A stretch of DNA of 64,000 nt from Aldehydirespirator sp963667505 (GTDB lineage Bacteria > Actinomycetota > Acidimicrobiia > Acidimicrobiales > Aldehydirespiratoraceae): positions 2,170,001-2,234,000 of the forward strand of contig OY763490.2 in NCBI GenBank assembly GCA_963667505.2, in the 5' to 3' direction. Positions 33,478 through 43,216 of this stretch are shown one piece after another (positions within the stretch are counted from its first letter, which is position 1; every line of letters starts with the position of its first letter). A model generated the notes under the pieces. That model had not been told where the DNA came from, searched no databases, and saw nothing but the letters and a program-made list of their open reading frames with translations. Position numbers and translations under genes: made by a program.

Positions 33478-34449
33478 ATGAACGACGACAAGGGCCTGAA
33501 GCTCCTCACCAACCACGCCTACGATGACGCCGCCATGGTGGAACTCGACGACATCGACCGCACCCTGATCGACAGCCTCGTGGCAGACGGCCGGGCCAGC
33601 TACGCCGCCCTTGCCCGGCACATCGGCATGTCACAGGCCGCGGTGAAGACCAGGGTCATCCGTCTCCTCGACAGCGGCGTCATCCACATTGTCGGGCGCA
33701 TCGACCCCCGGGCCCTCGGATACGGCGAGTTCGCCTACTGCCTGGTCGACGTGGAGGGCCCGGTGGCCTCGGCAGCCGACCGGCTGGCGGAGATGGAGGA
33801 GGCCGCCTTCGTGCTGATCCTCGCCGGCGCCCGCGGGCTGTTCGTGGAGTTCAGGGCACGCGACGCCGAGCACCTCGGAGCGGCCCTCGAGGCAGCCCGG
33901 TCCGACGCCCAGGTGCGGGGCATAGACGCCTCCTCGCTGGTGTCCTTCGTGAAGCAGGACTGGTCGCACTCCCCTGCCGGCGACCACCGGCTCGGCCCCC
34001 GCCGCCGGGCTGTCGACGCCACCGACATAGAGCTGCTCAAGCATCTGGCGACCGACGGCCGGGCCACTTTCGCCGAGATGGCCGAGGCTGCGGGCATGTC
34101 CCACGCGGCCACCCGAGAGCGGGTGCTCGCCCTCATATCCGCGGGGGTGGTGACCGTGCAGACCATCGTGAGCCCCGGTCTGCTTGGCGTGAAGGGCTAC
34201 GCCGGTCTCATGGTCGAGGTGGAAGGACCGGCCGGACCGGTGGCCGACGACATAGCCGCGGTCGCGGACACAACCATGGTGGCCATAGTGCTCGGGCGCT
34301 TCGATGTGCTTGCCGAGGCCAGCTACCAGGACGAGGCCCACCTGGCCGACCTGCTGGACCAAGTGCGGTCGCTGGAGGGGGTGCGGCAGGTGGAGGCGTT
34401 CGTCTACCTGGTAGAAGTCAAAGAGTCGATGACCGCCGGCCTCACCTGA
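33478..34449 (+). CDS. Lrp/AsnC-family regulator with two fused modules
   Basis: 323 residues, about twice a normal Lrp. Module one has an HTH (DRTLIDSLVADGRASYAALARHIGMSQAAVKTRV, about 27-60) and an AsnC-type ligand domain. Module two repeats this from about residue 180 (DIELLKHLATDGRATFAEMAEAAGMSHAATRERV). It diverges from the second Liv operon and so probably controls it, with the imported compound or an amino acid as ligand. ATG 33478; a later ATG at 33535 is possible. Confidence 0.85.
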   Translation: MNDDKGLKLLTNHAYDDAAMVELDDIDRTLIDSLVADGRASYAALARHIGMSQAAVKTRVIRLLDSGVIHIVGRIDPRALGYGEFAYCLVDVEGPVASAADRLAEMEEAAFVLILAGARGLFVEFRARDAEHLGAALEAARSDAQVRGIDASSLVSFVKQDWSHSPAGDHRLGPRRRAVDATDIELLKHLATDGRATFAEMAEAAGMSHAATRERVLALISAGVVTVQTIVSPGLLGVKGYAGLMVEVEGPAGPVADDIAAVADTTMVAIVLGRFDVLAEASYQDEAHLADLLDQVRSLEGVRQVEAFVYLVEVKESMTAGLT

Positions 34450-34475
34450 ACGCTTGGTCGGCCAGACGTCGCCGA

Positions 34476-35318
34476 CTAGGGCATTACGCCGCCGTCTATG
34501 GCGATCAGCGCCGCGTTGATGTAGGAGGCGGCCGGCGACGCCAGGAACACCACGAGTTGGGCCACTTCGTCGGCGGTGCCCCAGCGGCCCAGCGGGACCT
34601 CCGAGGCGAGCATCTCGTCGGCCTCGTCGTCGGTGATGCCAGCCAGGTCAGCGACCAGCCTGCGGTTGGCCACCGCCATCTGGGTGTCGATCGGGCCGGG
34701 GCAGACGCCCACGCAGCGGATCCCGTCAGGGCCGTGCTCCTTGGCGATGAGCTTGGTCATGGCGACCAGCCCGAACTTGGTGACGTTGTAGGCCCCGTAC
34801 CCGGGGTCGGACACCAGTCCGCCGATCGACACGTTGTTGACGATCACGCCCCGGCCGGCCTCGATCATCGGGCCGAGCGCCAGCAGCGCCATTCGCCGCG
34901 AGCCCATGACGTTGACCTGCCACGACAGGTTCCACTGCTCCTCGGTCTGGTCCACGAACCGGCCCACGCCGGTGGTGGCGCCCGCGTTGTTGAACAGGAT
35001 GTCCAGCGACCCCAACTCGGCGACCGTCCGCTCCACCACCTCCTCGGCCTGAGCCTGATCGGTCACGTCCAGCGGGGCCGCGAAGCTCCTGACTCCGTAC
35101 CGGTCTCGCAGCTCAGCGGCCAGCGCCTCCAGCGCGGCCATGTCGTCGCCCAAGCCGTGAGTGGGATCCTGTCGCAGCTCGGGCCGGTCGCGGGCCAGAT
35201 CGGTAACGACCACGTCCGCTCCCGCCTCAGCCAGCCGCCGCGCCGTGGCCGCGCCCATCCCGCCAGCCCGACCCGCCCCGGTCACCAATGCCACCCGGTC
35301 GCCCAGTCCTGCGCTCAT
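34476..35318 (-). CDS. short-chain dehydrogenase/reductase
   Basis: 280 residues: cofactor motif TGAGRAGGMG (about 14-23), NNAG, catalytic Ser in NNVSIGG and Tyr-x3-Lys in YGAYNVTK, ending SYINAALIAIDGG. A classical SDR oxidising or reducing a hydroxyl/keto group. The insertion between the second strand and helix (RPELRQDPTHGLGDD) is longer than usual. It is on the same strand as the SDR upstream, with a 101-base gap. Substrate unknown. Confidence 0.9.
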   Translation of the reverse strand: MSAGLGDRVALVTGAGRAGGMGAATARRLAEAGADVVVTDLARDRPELRQDPTHGLGDDMAALEALAAELRDRYGVRSFAAPLDVTDQAQAEEVVERTVAELGSLDILFNNAGATTGVGRFVDQTEEQWNLSWQVNVMGSRRMALLALGPMIEAGRGVIVNNVSIGGLVSDPGYGAYNVTKFGLVAMTKLIAKEHGPDGIRCVGVCPGPIDTQMAVANRRLVADLAGITDDEADEMLASEVPLGRWGTADEVAQLVVFLASPAASYINAALIAIDGGVMP

Positions 35319-35419
35319 AAGCTCTCCCTTCGATATTGGTGAAGCAATTTGCGCTTCAAGCCCGATCGCAGGCGCCGTGTTCCCTTACCGCCGCAGGATC
35401 GGCTGCCTGCAGGTCACCG

Positions 35420-36241
35420 TCAGACGGCGGTCTCGCCATCGGAGAGGTCAGCGGCTAGGTGGGTCATCACCTCGTGGCTGTAGCCGAGGGGGATGCCGTC
35501 GTGGCAGCCGACCAGCGAGCCGGTGAGGGTCGTGCTGGCGTCGCTGACCAGGAAGTGGAACACCGGCGCCATCTCCGACGCCTTGCGGAACACGCCGTTG
35601 GCGGTCATGCGCCTGATCAGCTCCAGGTCGGGCGCCGACTCCGCGCCCATCTCGCTCTCCACGATGCCGGGCAGCACCGCGTTGACCCGCACCTGACGCG
35701 GTCCCAGCTCCAGCGCCCACACCCGCACCAGGTGGTCGAGCGCGGCCTTGGACGCGGCGTAGGCGGCCATGCCCGGCGCCGCCACGGAACCGGCCGGCGA
35801 GCTGGTCACGATGACCGACCCGTGGTCTCGCACCAAGCCCACCCCGTGACGCAGGGCCCGCACCACTCCCAGGGTGTTGATGTCGATCACCCGCTCGAAC
35901 ACGTCCAAGTCCAGGGCCTCGACCTCTCCGTGGTGCTCGTCGATGCCAGCGTTGAGGATCAGCGCGTCGAGAGCGTCGAACCGCTCGGACACGGCCCCGA
36001 AGGCCCACTCGACCGACGCGTCGTCGGCCACATCCATCGTCACGAAGGCGGCTCCGATGCCGTCAGCGATCGCGCTGCCCTCGGGCCTGCGGCCGCAGAT
36101 CACCACCTGGGCGCCGCATTGCACTAGATGGGCCGCGACCGCCAGGCCGATTCCGGCGGTTCCGCCAGTCACCACCACCCGGCGGCCGCTCACGTCGAAG
36201 ACATCGGCTGTAGCCGTCCCGGCTGTGCTTGTCTCGGTCAT
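35420..36241 (-). CDS. short-chain dehydrogenase/reductase
   Basis: 273 residues: GGTAGIG cofactor loop, LNAG, catalytic Ser in TSSPAGS and Tyr-x3-Lys in YAASKAA, followed by an unusual C-terminal tail (GIPLGYSHEVMTHLAADLSDG) in place of the common DGG end. ATG 36241. It diverges from the E1 gene at 36419 and may be cotranscribed with the SDR downstream. Confidence 0.88.
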   Translation of the reverse strand: MTETSTAGTATADVFDVSGRRVVVTGGTAGIGLAVAAHLVQCGAQVVICGRRPEGSAIADGIGAAFVTMDVADDASVEWAFGAVSERFDALDALILNAGIDEHHGEVEALDLDVFERVIDINTLGVVRALRHGVGLVRDHGSVIVTSSPAGSVAAPGMAAYAASKAALDHLVRVWALELGPRQVRVNAVLPGIVESEMGAESAPDLELIRRMTANGVFRKASEMAPVFHFLVSDASTTLTGSLVGCHDGIPLGYSHEVMTHLAADLSDGETAV

Positions 36242-36272
36242 GAGCTTACCCTAGTCATCGAAACTCATGCTG

Positions 36273-36287
36273 TCTGCGCGACGCAGA
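36273..36287. promoter_or_regulatory. 6-bp inverted repeat in the divergent SDR/E1 gap
   Basis: TCTGCG-CGA-CGCAGA, 32 bases upstream of the SDR start. It may be an operator or a minor hairpin; a looser ATCAC...GTGAT dyad follows at about 36294-36314. Confidence 0.3.
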
Positions 36288-36418
36288 TATGGAATCACAG
36301 GCGTACGACGTGATACACAAGCGTTTCCTGCCCTAGAGTGTCGCCGTCGGCGGCTCACAGAGGACTCGGCCCGAGCGGCCGGCGAGTACAGAGAGCAGGA
36401 GCGGAAGGGAACCTGAGG

Positions 36419-38497
36419 ATGCGGCAGATCCTGGATCCGGCGGGAGAGCTAGTGGGGCCGGTCCCTGATCTTGACGACGGCCAGCTGGTCGACATGCTCC
36501 GCCTGCTGCTCACCACCCGGATGGCCGACGAGAAGCTGCTCAACCTCCAGCGGCAGGGACGCATGCCGGCCTACTACCAGGTGAGCGGCCAGGAGGCCCA
36601 TGTGGGGGCGGCGCTGGCGCTGCGGGAGACCGACTGGCTCTTCTCCGCATATCGCGAGCTGGGCATGTGGCTGGCCCGGGGCATGAGCCCCGTCGCCACG
36701 CTCGGGCTGTGGATGGGCGTGCCCGACGACGACGACCTCTGGGACGTCAACCGTTACCGGGTGACCAGGCTCAACGCCACCATCGGAACCCACCTGCCCC
36801 ACGCGGTGGGCTTCGGCTACGCCGAACGCCTTCAGGAGCGCGACACCGTGGCCATGGTGGTGTTCGGCGACGGTGCCACCTCGGAGTCCGACTTCCACGC
36901 GGCCATGAACTTCGCCGGAGTGTGGAAAACCCCCACGGTGTTCCTCTGCCAGAACAACCAGGTCGCCCAGTCGACCACACTCGACAAGCAGACCGCGGCG
37001 GAGACGCTGGCCGTCAAAGCCGAGGCGTACGGATTCGCTGGGGAGCTAGTGGACGGCATGGACCCGCTGGCCATGTACCAGACCGCCCGCGAGGCCGTCG
37101 AACGGGCCGCAGGCGGCGGGGGCCCGACCCTCATCGAGATGCTCACGTACCGGTTCGCCCCCCACTCCACCTACGACGGGACCCCGGTGTACCGCACCAA
37201 CGACGAGGAAGCCCGGTGGCGCGAGCGGGATCCCATCGCCCGGATGCGGGCCTTCCTGGTGAACAAGGGCCTGTGGGAGGCCGACCAGGAGGACGGCATG
37301 CGGGCCGGGATCTCGGCCGAGCTCGAGGCCTTCGTCGACCAGTTGGAGGCCCGGCCGGCGGTGGCGCGCGACTACTCGCCCCGGCAGCTGTTCGCCCGGG
37401 CTCCGGCGTCCCTCGCCGAGCAGTTGCGCCGTGAGCAGCAGGACGCCGGCGAACCCGCTACCACGCTAGGGGCGGAGGAGGTTTGGGCAGTCGAGCCCGA
37501 CCCGTCGCCCGCCGGCGAGACCCGCCGGCTCGACATGACCGAGGCCCTCAAGCTGACCCTGCACTCGGCCTTCGAGAGGGACCGGTCGCTGGTGATCCTG
37601 GGAGAGGACGTCGGCGTGGAGGGCGGCGTGTTCCGCATCACCGAGGGAATGCTCGACCGCTTCGGCGAGGACCGGGTGATCGACACCCCCCTGTGCGAGA
37701 CCGGCATCATGGGAACCGCGGTCGGGATGGCCATGGCCGGGTTGAGGCCGGTGGCCGAGATCGAGTTCGCGGGCTTCGTCTATCCCGCGTTCGATCAGCT
37801 CATCGGGCATGTGGCCCGTATCCGGTGGCGCTACCGAGGCCATCTGACCGCGCCGGTGGTGGCCCGGCTGCCGGTGGGCACCAACCTCGACAACCTCGAG
37901 TTCCACACCGACTCGCCCGAGGCGTTCCTCACCCACGCGCCGGGGCTGGTGGTGGTGTACCCCTCCAACCCCTACGACGCCAAGGGCCTGATGGAGTCGG
38001 CGCTGGCCAGCGAGGACCCGGTGGTGTTCCTGGAGCCCATCTGCCTGTACCGGGGCCTCAAGCAGGACGTGCCCACAGGTCCCTACCGGATCGGGTTCGG
38101 GCGGGCCAGCGTGCCGCGGGCCGGCACCGACGTAACGGTGGTGTCGTGGGGCCCGCCGGTGCGCGAGGCGCTGAAGGCGGCCGACGCCCTGGAGGCGGAG
38201 GGGGTGTCGGCCGAGGTGGTCGACCTGCGGACCCTGTATCCCTGGGATCGCGAGACCGTGCTGGACAGCGTGGAGCGGACCGGGCGGCTGGTGGTGGCCC
38301 ACGAGGCCCATGCCACCGGCGGATTCGGGGCCGAGGTACTGGCCGCGGTGAGCGAGCACGGCCTCTACTCGCTGGAGGCGCCGCCGGTGCGGGTCGCTCA
38401 CATGGACGTGTTCTGGGGCCCGACCCAACTCGAGCGGTACTCGATGATCACCGCCGACCGCATCGCCGCCGGCGTCCGCCGCGCTCTCGCAGGCTGA
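36419..38497 (+). CDS. 2-oxoacid dehydrogenase E1, fused alpha and beta subunits
   Basis: 692 residues. The N-terminal part (about 1-340) is E1 alpha with the thiamine-diphosphate motif GDGATSESD (150-158) to NN (179-180). The C-terminal part (about 370-692) is E1 beta (RSLVILGEDVGVEGGVFRIT, PLCETGIMGTAVGMAMAG, LVVAHEAHATGGFG). It decarboxylates pyruvate, a branched-chain 2-oxoacid or acetoin; which is not decided by sequence. ATG 36419 follows GGAAGGGA. E2 follows one base after the stop. No E3 gene is adjacent. Confidence 0.9.
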   Translation: MRQILDPAGELVGPVPDLDDGQLVDMLRLLLTTRMADEKLLNLQRQGRMPAYYQVSGQEAHVGAALALRETDWLFSAYRELGMWLARGMSPVATLGLWMGVPDDDDLWDVNRYRVTRLNATIGTHLPHAVGFGYAERLQERDTVAMVVFGDGATSESDFHAAMNFAGVWKTPTVFLCQNNQVAQSTTLDKQTAAETLAVKAEAYGFAGELVDGMDPLAMYQTAREAVERAAGGGGPTLIEMLTYRFAPHSTYDGTPVYRTNDEEARWRERDPIARMRAFLVNKGLWEADQEDGMRAGISAELEAFVDQLEARPAVARDYSPRQLFARAPASLAEQLRREQQDAGEPATTLGAEEVWAVEPDPSPAGETRRLDMTEALKLTLHSAFERDRSLVILGEDVGVEGGVFRITEGMLDRFGEDRVIDTPLCETGIMGTAVGMAMAGLRPVAEIEFAGFVYPAFDQLIGHVARIRWRYRGHLTAPVVARLPVGTNLDNLEFHTDSPEAFLTHAPGLVVVYPSNPYDAKGLMESALASEDPVVFLEPICLYRGLKQDVPTGPYRIGFGRASVPRAGTDVTVVSWGPPVREALKAADALEAEGVSAEVVDLRTLYPWDRETVLDSVERTGRLVVAHEAHATGGFGAEVLAAVSEHGLYSLEAPPVRVAHMDVFWGPTQLERYSMITADRIAAGVRRALAG

Positions 38498-38498
38498 C

Positions 38499-39695
38499 AT
38501 GGCGCACGTCTTCAAGCTCCCTTCGGTGGGCGACACCATGGTCGAGGGCGAGATCGTCGAGTGGCTGGTAGCGGTCGGAGACACCGTGGAGCTCGACCAG
38601 GCCATCTGCTCGGTCGAGACCGACAAGTCGGTGGTGGAGATGACCACCCCCTGCCGGGGAACGGTGCTGGCGCTGGGCGGCGAGCCCGGCGATGTCATCG
38701 AAGTGGGCGAGACCCTCATCGTGATCGGTGCACCCGGAGAAGCCGTACCCGCTGAGGACGAGCACGAACCGCCGTCGGAGGATCCAGCGTCGGCGCTAGC
38801 CCGGCGCGATGAGCCCGCACCGGCTCCGGCCACTAGCCCGGCGCCGACATCCGTCCCGCCGACATCGGGGGGTCCCGATTCGATCAAGGCCGTGCCCAAG
38901 GCTCGCAAGCTGGCCCGCGAGCAAGGCGTCGACCTGGCCGCCGTGGCCGGGACCGGGCGGGGCGGCTCGATCACCGTCGCCGACGTGGAGGCCGCAGCTG
39001 CATCGGGCCTGACCGCCGCGGGCGTAAGGCGCGAGCGCCTGTCGGCCACCCGCCGCTCGATCGCCCGGCACATGACGCAGTCGATGCAGGTCCCGCAGTT
39101 CACGGCCATGGTCGAAACCGACGCCAGCCAGCTGCTGGAGGCCCGAGCCGCCGCCACAGCCGAGACAGGCTCGCGGGTGCCCCTCGACGCTCTGCTGGTG
39201 GCTCTGCTGGTTCCGGTGCTGCGGGACCACCCGATCATGAACGCCCGGCTCGACGGCGACGAGATCGAGTTCTTCGACCGCTACGACATCGGCGTGGCCG
39301 TCGACACCCCCGAGGGACTGATGGTGCCGGTGGTGCGGGCCGCCGACGCCCTAGATGTGACGGAGCTGTCAGCGGAGGTCGTCCGCCTGGCCGAGGCGGC
39401 CCGCGACCGCTCAATCGCTCCTCAGGAGCTGTCCGGGGCCACCGCCACCGTGAACAACGTCGGCGCGCTCGGAGTGCTGTCCGGCACGCCGATGCTGCCG
39501 TCGGGCACCAGCATGATCGCCGCCTTCGGCATGGCCCGGCCGACGGTGCGCCTGATCGGCGGCACGCCGGCGGAGGTGCCGACCATGACGGTGTCGGCCA
39601 CCTTCGACCATCGCATCATCGACGGCGGCGCCAGCGGCCGCTTCCTCGCCCAACTCAAGGAGGCGGTCGAGGCAACGGAAGACCCGGCAGCCTGA
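38499..39695 (+). CDS. 2-oxoacid dehydrogenase E2 (dihydrolipoamide acyltransferase)
   Basis: 398 residues: one lipoyl domain with Lys43 in VETDKSVVEM, an acidic Pro-rich hinge, a peripheral-subunit-binding domain (PKARKLAREQGVDLAAVAG, about 132-150) and a catalytic domain with the active-site motif DHRIIDGG near the C-terminus. The single lipoyl domain and fused E1 partner suggest a branched-chain-type complex. The E3 (lipoamide dehydrogenase) must come from elsewhere. Confidence 0.92.
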   Translation: MAHVFKLPSVGDTMVEGEIVEWLVAVGDTVELDQAICSVETDKSVVEMTTPCRGTVLALGGEPGDVIEVGETLIVIGAPGEAVPAEDEHEPPSEDPASALARRDEPAPAPATSPAPTSVPPTSGGPDSIKAVPKARKLAREQGVDLAAVAGTGRGGSITVADVEAAAASGLTAAGVRRERLSATRRSIARHMTQSMQVPQFTAMVETDASQLLEARAAATAETGSRVPLDALLVALLVPVLRDHPIMNARLDGDEIEFFDRYDIGVAVDTPEGLMVPVVRAADALDVTELSAEVVRLAEAARDRSIAPQELSGATATVNNVGALGVLSGTPMLPSGTSMIAAFGMARPTVRLIGGTPAEVPTMTVSATFDHRIIDGGASGRFLAQLKEAVEATEDPAA

Positions 39696-39823
39696 CAGGC
39701 TAAGCGTCGGCCGCCGGTCCTGCCCCCAGACGGCTCAGGGCAAGATCGGGGATGTCCCTGGTTGGGGAGGGTCGGGAGGCTCGTAGAGTCCCGCGTGACT
39801 CTTCCCGCCTCCTAGGAGAACAC

Positions 39824-40573
39824 GTGACCTCCTCCCCCGCACAAGCATTGGCTACGGCCGCCCGGGCGGTGGCCGCCTCCAAGATCTACGGTGCCGGCGA
39901 CACCGAGGTCCGGGCCCTCGACGCCATCGACGTGGCCTTCGAGCAGGGCCGCTTCACCGCCACCATGGGCCCGTCCGGGTCGGGCAAGTCCACGCTGATG
40001 CACTGCATGGCCGGGCTCGACACGGTGACTTCGGGCCAGGTGATCATCGGCGACACCGACCTGACCACGCTGTCGGAGCGCGACCTCACCCTGCTGCGGC
40101 GCGACCACGTCGGCTTCGTGTTCCAGGCCTTCAACCTGGTGCCCACCCTCACCGCCATGGAGAACATCACCCTGCCCATGGACCTCGCAGGCGCCAAGGG
40201 CGACGAGGCCTGGATCGACGAGGTGGTGGGGGCCACCGGACTGGCCGACCGGGCCAAGCACCGCCCCAACGAACTCTCCGGCGGCCAGCAGCAGCGGGTG
40301 GCGGTGGCCCGGGCGCTGGCCGGCAAGCCCCAAATCATCTTCGCCGACGAGCCCACCGGCAACGTCGACTCCAACACCGCCGCGGAAATCCTGGACTTCA
40401 TACGCGACGCGGTCGACGGCATGGGCCAGACCGTGGTCATGGTTACCCACGACCCGGTGGCCGCCTCCTACGCCGACCGGGTGGTGTTCCTGGTGGACGG
40501 CAAGATCGTGGACGAGTTGACCGATCCCACGCCTCAGGCCATCCGCGACCACATGACCCAGCTCGGCGCCTGA
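39824..40573 (+). CDS. ABC ATP-binding protein of MacB/LolD type
   Basis: 249 residues: Walker A GPSGSGKST, LVPTLTAMENI, signature LSGGQQQRVAVARAL, Walker B IIFADEPTGNVD and switch His in VTHDPVAA. This is the type that drives FtsX-like mechanotransmission or lipoprotein/antibiotic export permeases, two of which follow. GTG 39824 has AGGAG eight to ten bases upstream; an earlier GTG frame lacks a site. Confidence 0.92.
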   Translation: MTSSPAQALATAARAVAASKIYGAGDTEVRALDAIDVAFEQGRFTATMGPSGSGKSTLMHCMAGLDTVTSGQVIIGDTDLTTLSERDLTLLRRDHVGFVFQAFNLVPTLTAMENITLPMDLAGAKGDEAWIDEVVGATGLADRAKHRPNELSGGQQQRVAVARALAGKPQIIFADEPTGNVDSNTAAEILDFIRDAVDGMGQTVVMVTHDPVAASYADRVVFLVDGKIVDELTDPTPQAIRDHMTQLGA

Positions 40574-40614
40574 CGCTCGCGGCAGGCCCGAGACCACCTG
40601 AGGGATCACGCCCC

Positions 40615-43185
40615 ATGCTGCGCCTGGCGCTGAGGACGGTTCTGGCCGGAAAGGTCCGCTTCGCGCTGACCTCCGGCGTGGTGATGCTGGGCGTCGCCTT
40701 CGTGGTGGCCGCCTTCGTGACCGCCGACTCGCTGCGATCGACATTCGACAAGCTCGCGGCCGACATCAACACCGGCAGCGACTTCACGGTGCGCGGCGAG
40801 CTCGCCTTCGGCGGCATCACCCAGGCGGTCGCGCCGTCGCTGCCCGCCACCGCGCTCGACGACATCCGGGCCGTCGACGGGGTGGAGGCCGCCGAGGGCG
40901 GGATCTTCGTGAACGGCGTGATCCCCGTGGACGGCTCGGGGCAGGCGGTGGCCGCGCCCGGCGGCGCCCCGACCGCGGGCACCAACTGGACCGACGACGA
41001 GTCTCTGTCGCAGTTCTACCTGATCGACGGGCAGTGGCCCGTCGGCGCCTCGGAGTTCGCCATCGACGTGGAGGCCTTCGCCAACCACGACTTCGCGCTC
41101 GGCAACCAGTACGAAGTGGTCACGCCGACCGGCCCCCGCACCTTCACCCTCACCGGCACCGCCCAGTTCGGCTTCCCCGAGAACGCCGGGATCGGCGCGG
41201 TGTTCACGCTGTTCGACACTGCCACCGCCCAGGAGGTCCTCGGCCTCCCGGACCAGTTCGCCCAGATAGCCGTGCGGGCCGACCTGGGCGCTGACCTGGA
41301 GGAGGTCCGGGCCCGCATGGAGGCGGTCCTGCCCGAGGGCGCCGAGGTGATCACCGCGGCCGAGGCCACCGAGGAGTTCAGCAACGCCTTCGAGTCCTTC
41401 ATCGGGCCGCTGCAGACCACGCTGCTGGTGTTCGCCTTCGTCGTGCTGTTCGTAAGCGCGTTCATCATCTCCAACGCCTTCAACATCGTGCTCGGCCAGC
41501 GGGTGCGGGAGCTCTCGCTGCTAAGGGCGATAGGCGCCACCCCCCGGCAGGTCCGCCGGTCGGTTCTCATCGAGGCCCTGGTCGTCGGCCTGGCCGCCGT
41601 GCTGGTCGGCCTGGGGCTGGGAATGCTCGGAGCGCTGGGCATCCGCGAGCTGTTCTCAGCTCTGGGCGCCTCGCTGCCGGACGGCCCGATGCCGCTGCGG
41701 ATCCGCACCGTGGCCTGGGCGGTCGCGGTCGGCATCGGCTTCACCATCGTGGCCGCGGCCGTCCCGGCACTGAAGGCCGCCCGCCTCTCACCGGTGGCCG
41801 GGCTGAGCGACTTCGGCAGCGACGCCGGCCGGGACCGGCGCCTGGGACGGCTCCTGGTCGGCGGGCTGCTGGCCGCGCTGGGCGCGGCCCTGACCGCAGC
41901 CGGGCTCTTCGCCGACTTCGACAGCGTCACCGCCCGGCTCTCGTCGCTGGGCGCGGGCGCGGCGGTCCTGTTCATCGCGGTGAGCGTGCTCAGCCCGCTG
42001 GTGGCGGGCGCGGTGGTGTCGGTGCTGGCCCGGCCGCTGCAACCGGTGTTCGGCATCGCCGGACGGCTGGCCCGCGAGAACGCGGCCCGCAACCCGCGGC
42101 GCACCGCGGCCACCGCCGTCGCGCTGACCATCGGCCTGGCGCTGGTGGCGATGGTGTCGGTCATGGGCGAGTCCTTCAAGGCCTCCTTCCGCGACCAGCT
42201 CACCAACGCGGTCAAGGCGGACTTCGTGGTCACCTCCGACAGCTTCTCGGGGATGCCCAAGACGGTGGCCCAGGATCTGCGGGCGGCAGGGGCGGGCTCG
42301 GTGGTGGCCTTCGACTCGGACCTGGTGAGCATCACCGCGCTCGACCAATACGACTTCGTGCTGGAGACCACGGTCACGGCCACGGACTTCGCCGACCTGG
42401 AGCAGGTGGCCAACCTGGACATTCAGAGCGGCTCGCTGAGCAACATCGACTTCTCGACCACCGTGCTGGTCCACGCCGACTCGCTCGAGGACTTCGGCCT
42501 GGGGGTAGGCGACGGGATCTCGATGTCGTTCGTGAACGGCGAGACCCTCGACCTGTCGGTGGCCGCCATCTACTCCGAGAACGCCTTCTGGGGCGACTGG
42601 CTGATCGACCAGTCGGTCTACGCCGGAGTGGCCACGTCGGCGGCCGACGACGCGGTGGCTATCAAGGTCGCCGACGCCGAGCCCGAGGCAGTGAGAGCGC
42701 TCCTCGACGAGACGCTCGCCAGCTACCCGCAGGCCAACCTCGAGGACCGGCGGGAGTTCCAGGCCAGCGCGGAGTCGAATCTCGACACCGCCCTCGCGCT
42801 GGTCAACGCCCTGCTGGTCTTCGCGCTGTTTGTGGCGCTGGTCGGGATCGTCAACACCCTCACGTTGTCGGTGTTCGAGCGCACCCGCGAGATCGGGCTG
42901 CTGCGGGCGGTGGGCATGACCCGTCGCCAGCTGCGGCGCATGATCCGCTGGGAGGCCGCCACCATCGCTCTGTACGGCGCCCTCGTCGGGGTGGGCCTAG
43001 GGCTGGTCTTCGGCGTGGCCACCGCAGTGGCCATCCCCGACGAGGTCGTCAGCCGGGCGGCGGTCCCGATCCTCCAGTTGGTCCTCTTCGTGGCCGTGGC
43101 GACCGTCATGGGGCTGGTGGCCGCGCTGCTGCCCTCCTACCGCGCCGGCCGGATGAACGTGCTGGACGCGATCTCCGCGGACTGA
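40615..43185 (+). CDS. FtsX-like ABC permease (MacB/SalY type), large
   Basis: 856 residues with two FtsX units in one chain. A TM helix (about 12-35) and extracellular domain are followed by three TM helices (about 262-390), a further TM pair (about 420-475), a second extracellular domain and three C-terminal TM helices (about 725-845, with FERTREIGLLRAVGMTRRQLRR coupling loop). It partners the ATPase at 39824. Substrate could be a lipid, peptide or drug. Confidence 0.9.
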   Translation: MLRLALRTVLAGKVRFALTSGVVMLGVAFVVAAFVTADSLRSTFDKLAADINTGSDFTVRGELAFGGITQAVAPSLPATALDDIRAVDGVEAAEGGIFVNGVIPVDGSGQAVAAPGGAPTAGTNWTDDESLSQFYLIDGQWPVGASEFAIDVEAFANHDFALGNQYEVVTPTGPRTFTLTGTAQFGFPENAGIGAVFTLFDTATAQEVLGLPDQFAQIAVRADLGADLEEVRARMEAVLPEGAEVITAAEATEEFSNAFESFIGPLQTTLLVFAFVVLFVSAFIISNAFNIVLGQRVRELSLLRAIGATPRQVRRSVLIEALVVGLAAVLVGLGLGMLGALGIRELFSALGASLPDGPMPLRIRTVAWAVAVGIGFTIVAAAVPALKAARLSPVAGLSDFGSDAGRDRRLGRLLVGGLLAALGAALTAAGLFADFDSVTARLSSLGAGAAVLFIAVSVLSPLVAGAVVSVLARPLQPVFGIAGRLARENAARNPRRTAATAVALTIGLALVAMVSVMGESFKASFRDQLTNAVKADFVVTSDSFSGMPKTVAQDLRAAGAGSVVAFDSDLVSITALDQYDFVLETTVTATDFADLEQVANLDIQSGSLSNIDFSTTVLVHADSLEDFGLGVGDGISMSFVNGETLDLSVAAIYSENAFWGDWLIDQSVYAGVATSAADDAVAIKVADAEPEAVRALLDETLASYPQANLEDRREFQASAESNLDTALALVNALLVFALFVALVGIVNTLTLSVFERTREIGLLRAVGMTRRQLRRMIRWEAATIALYGALVGVGLGLVFGVATAVAIPDEVVSRAAVPILQLVLFVAVATVMGLVAALLPSYRAGRMNVLDAISAD

Positions 43186-43216
43186 CCGGGCCGGCCGCTC
43201 CGACACCGAACTTCGC

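Noticed and set aside
36294..36314. Loose ATCAC/GTGAT dyad before the E1 gene
   Set aside because: The arms are short and the spacer long; no regulator is nearby to support it.
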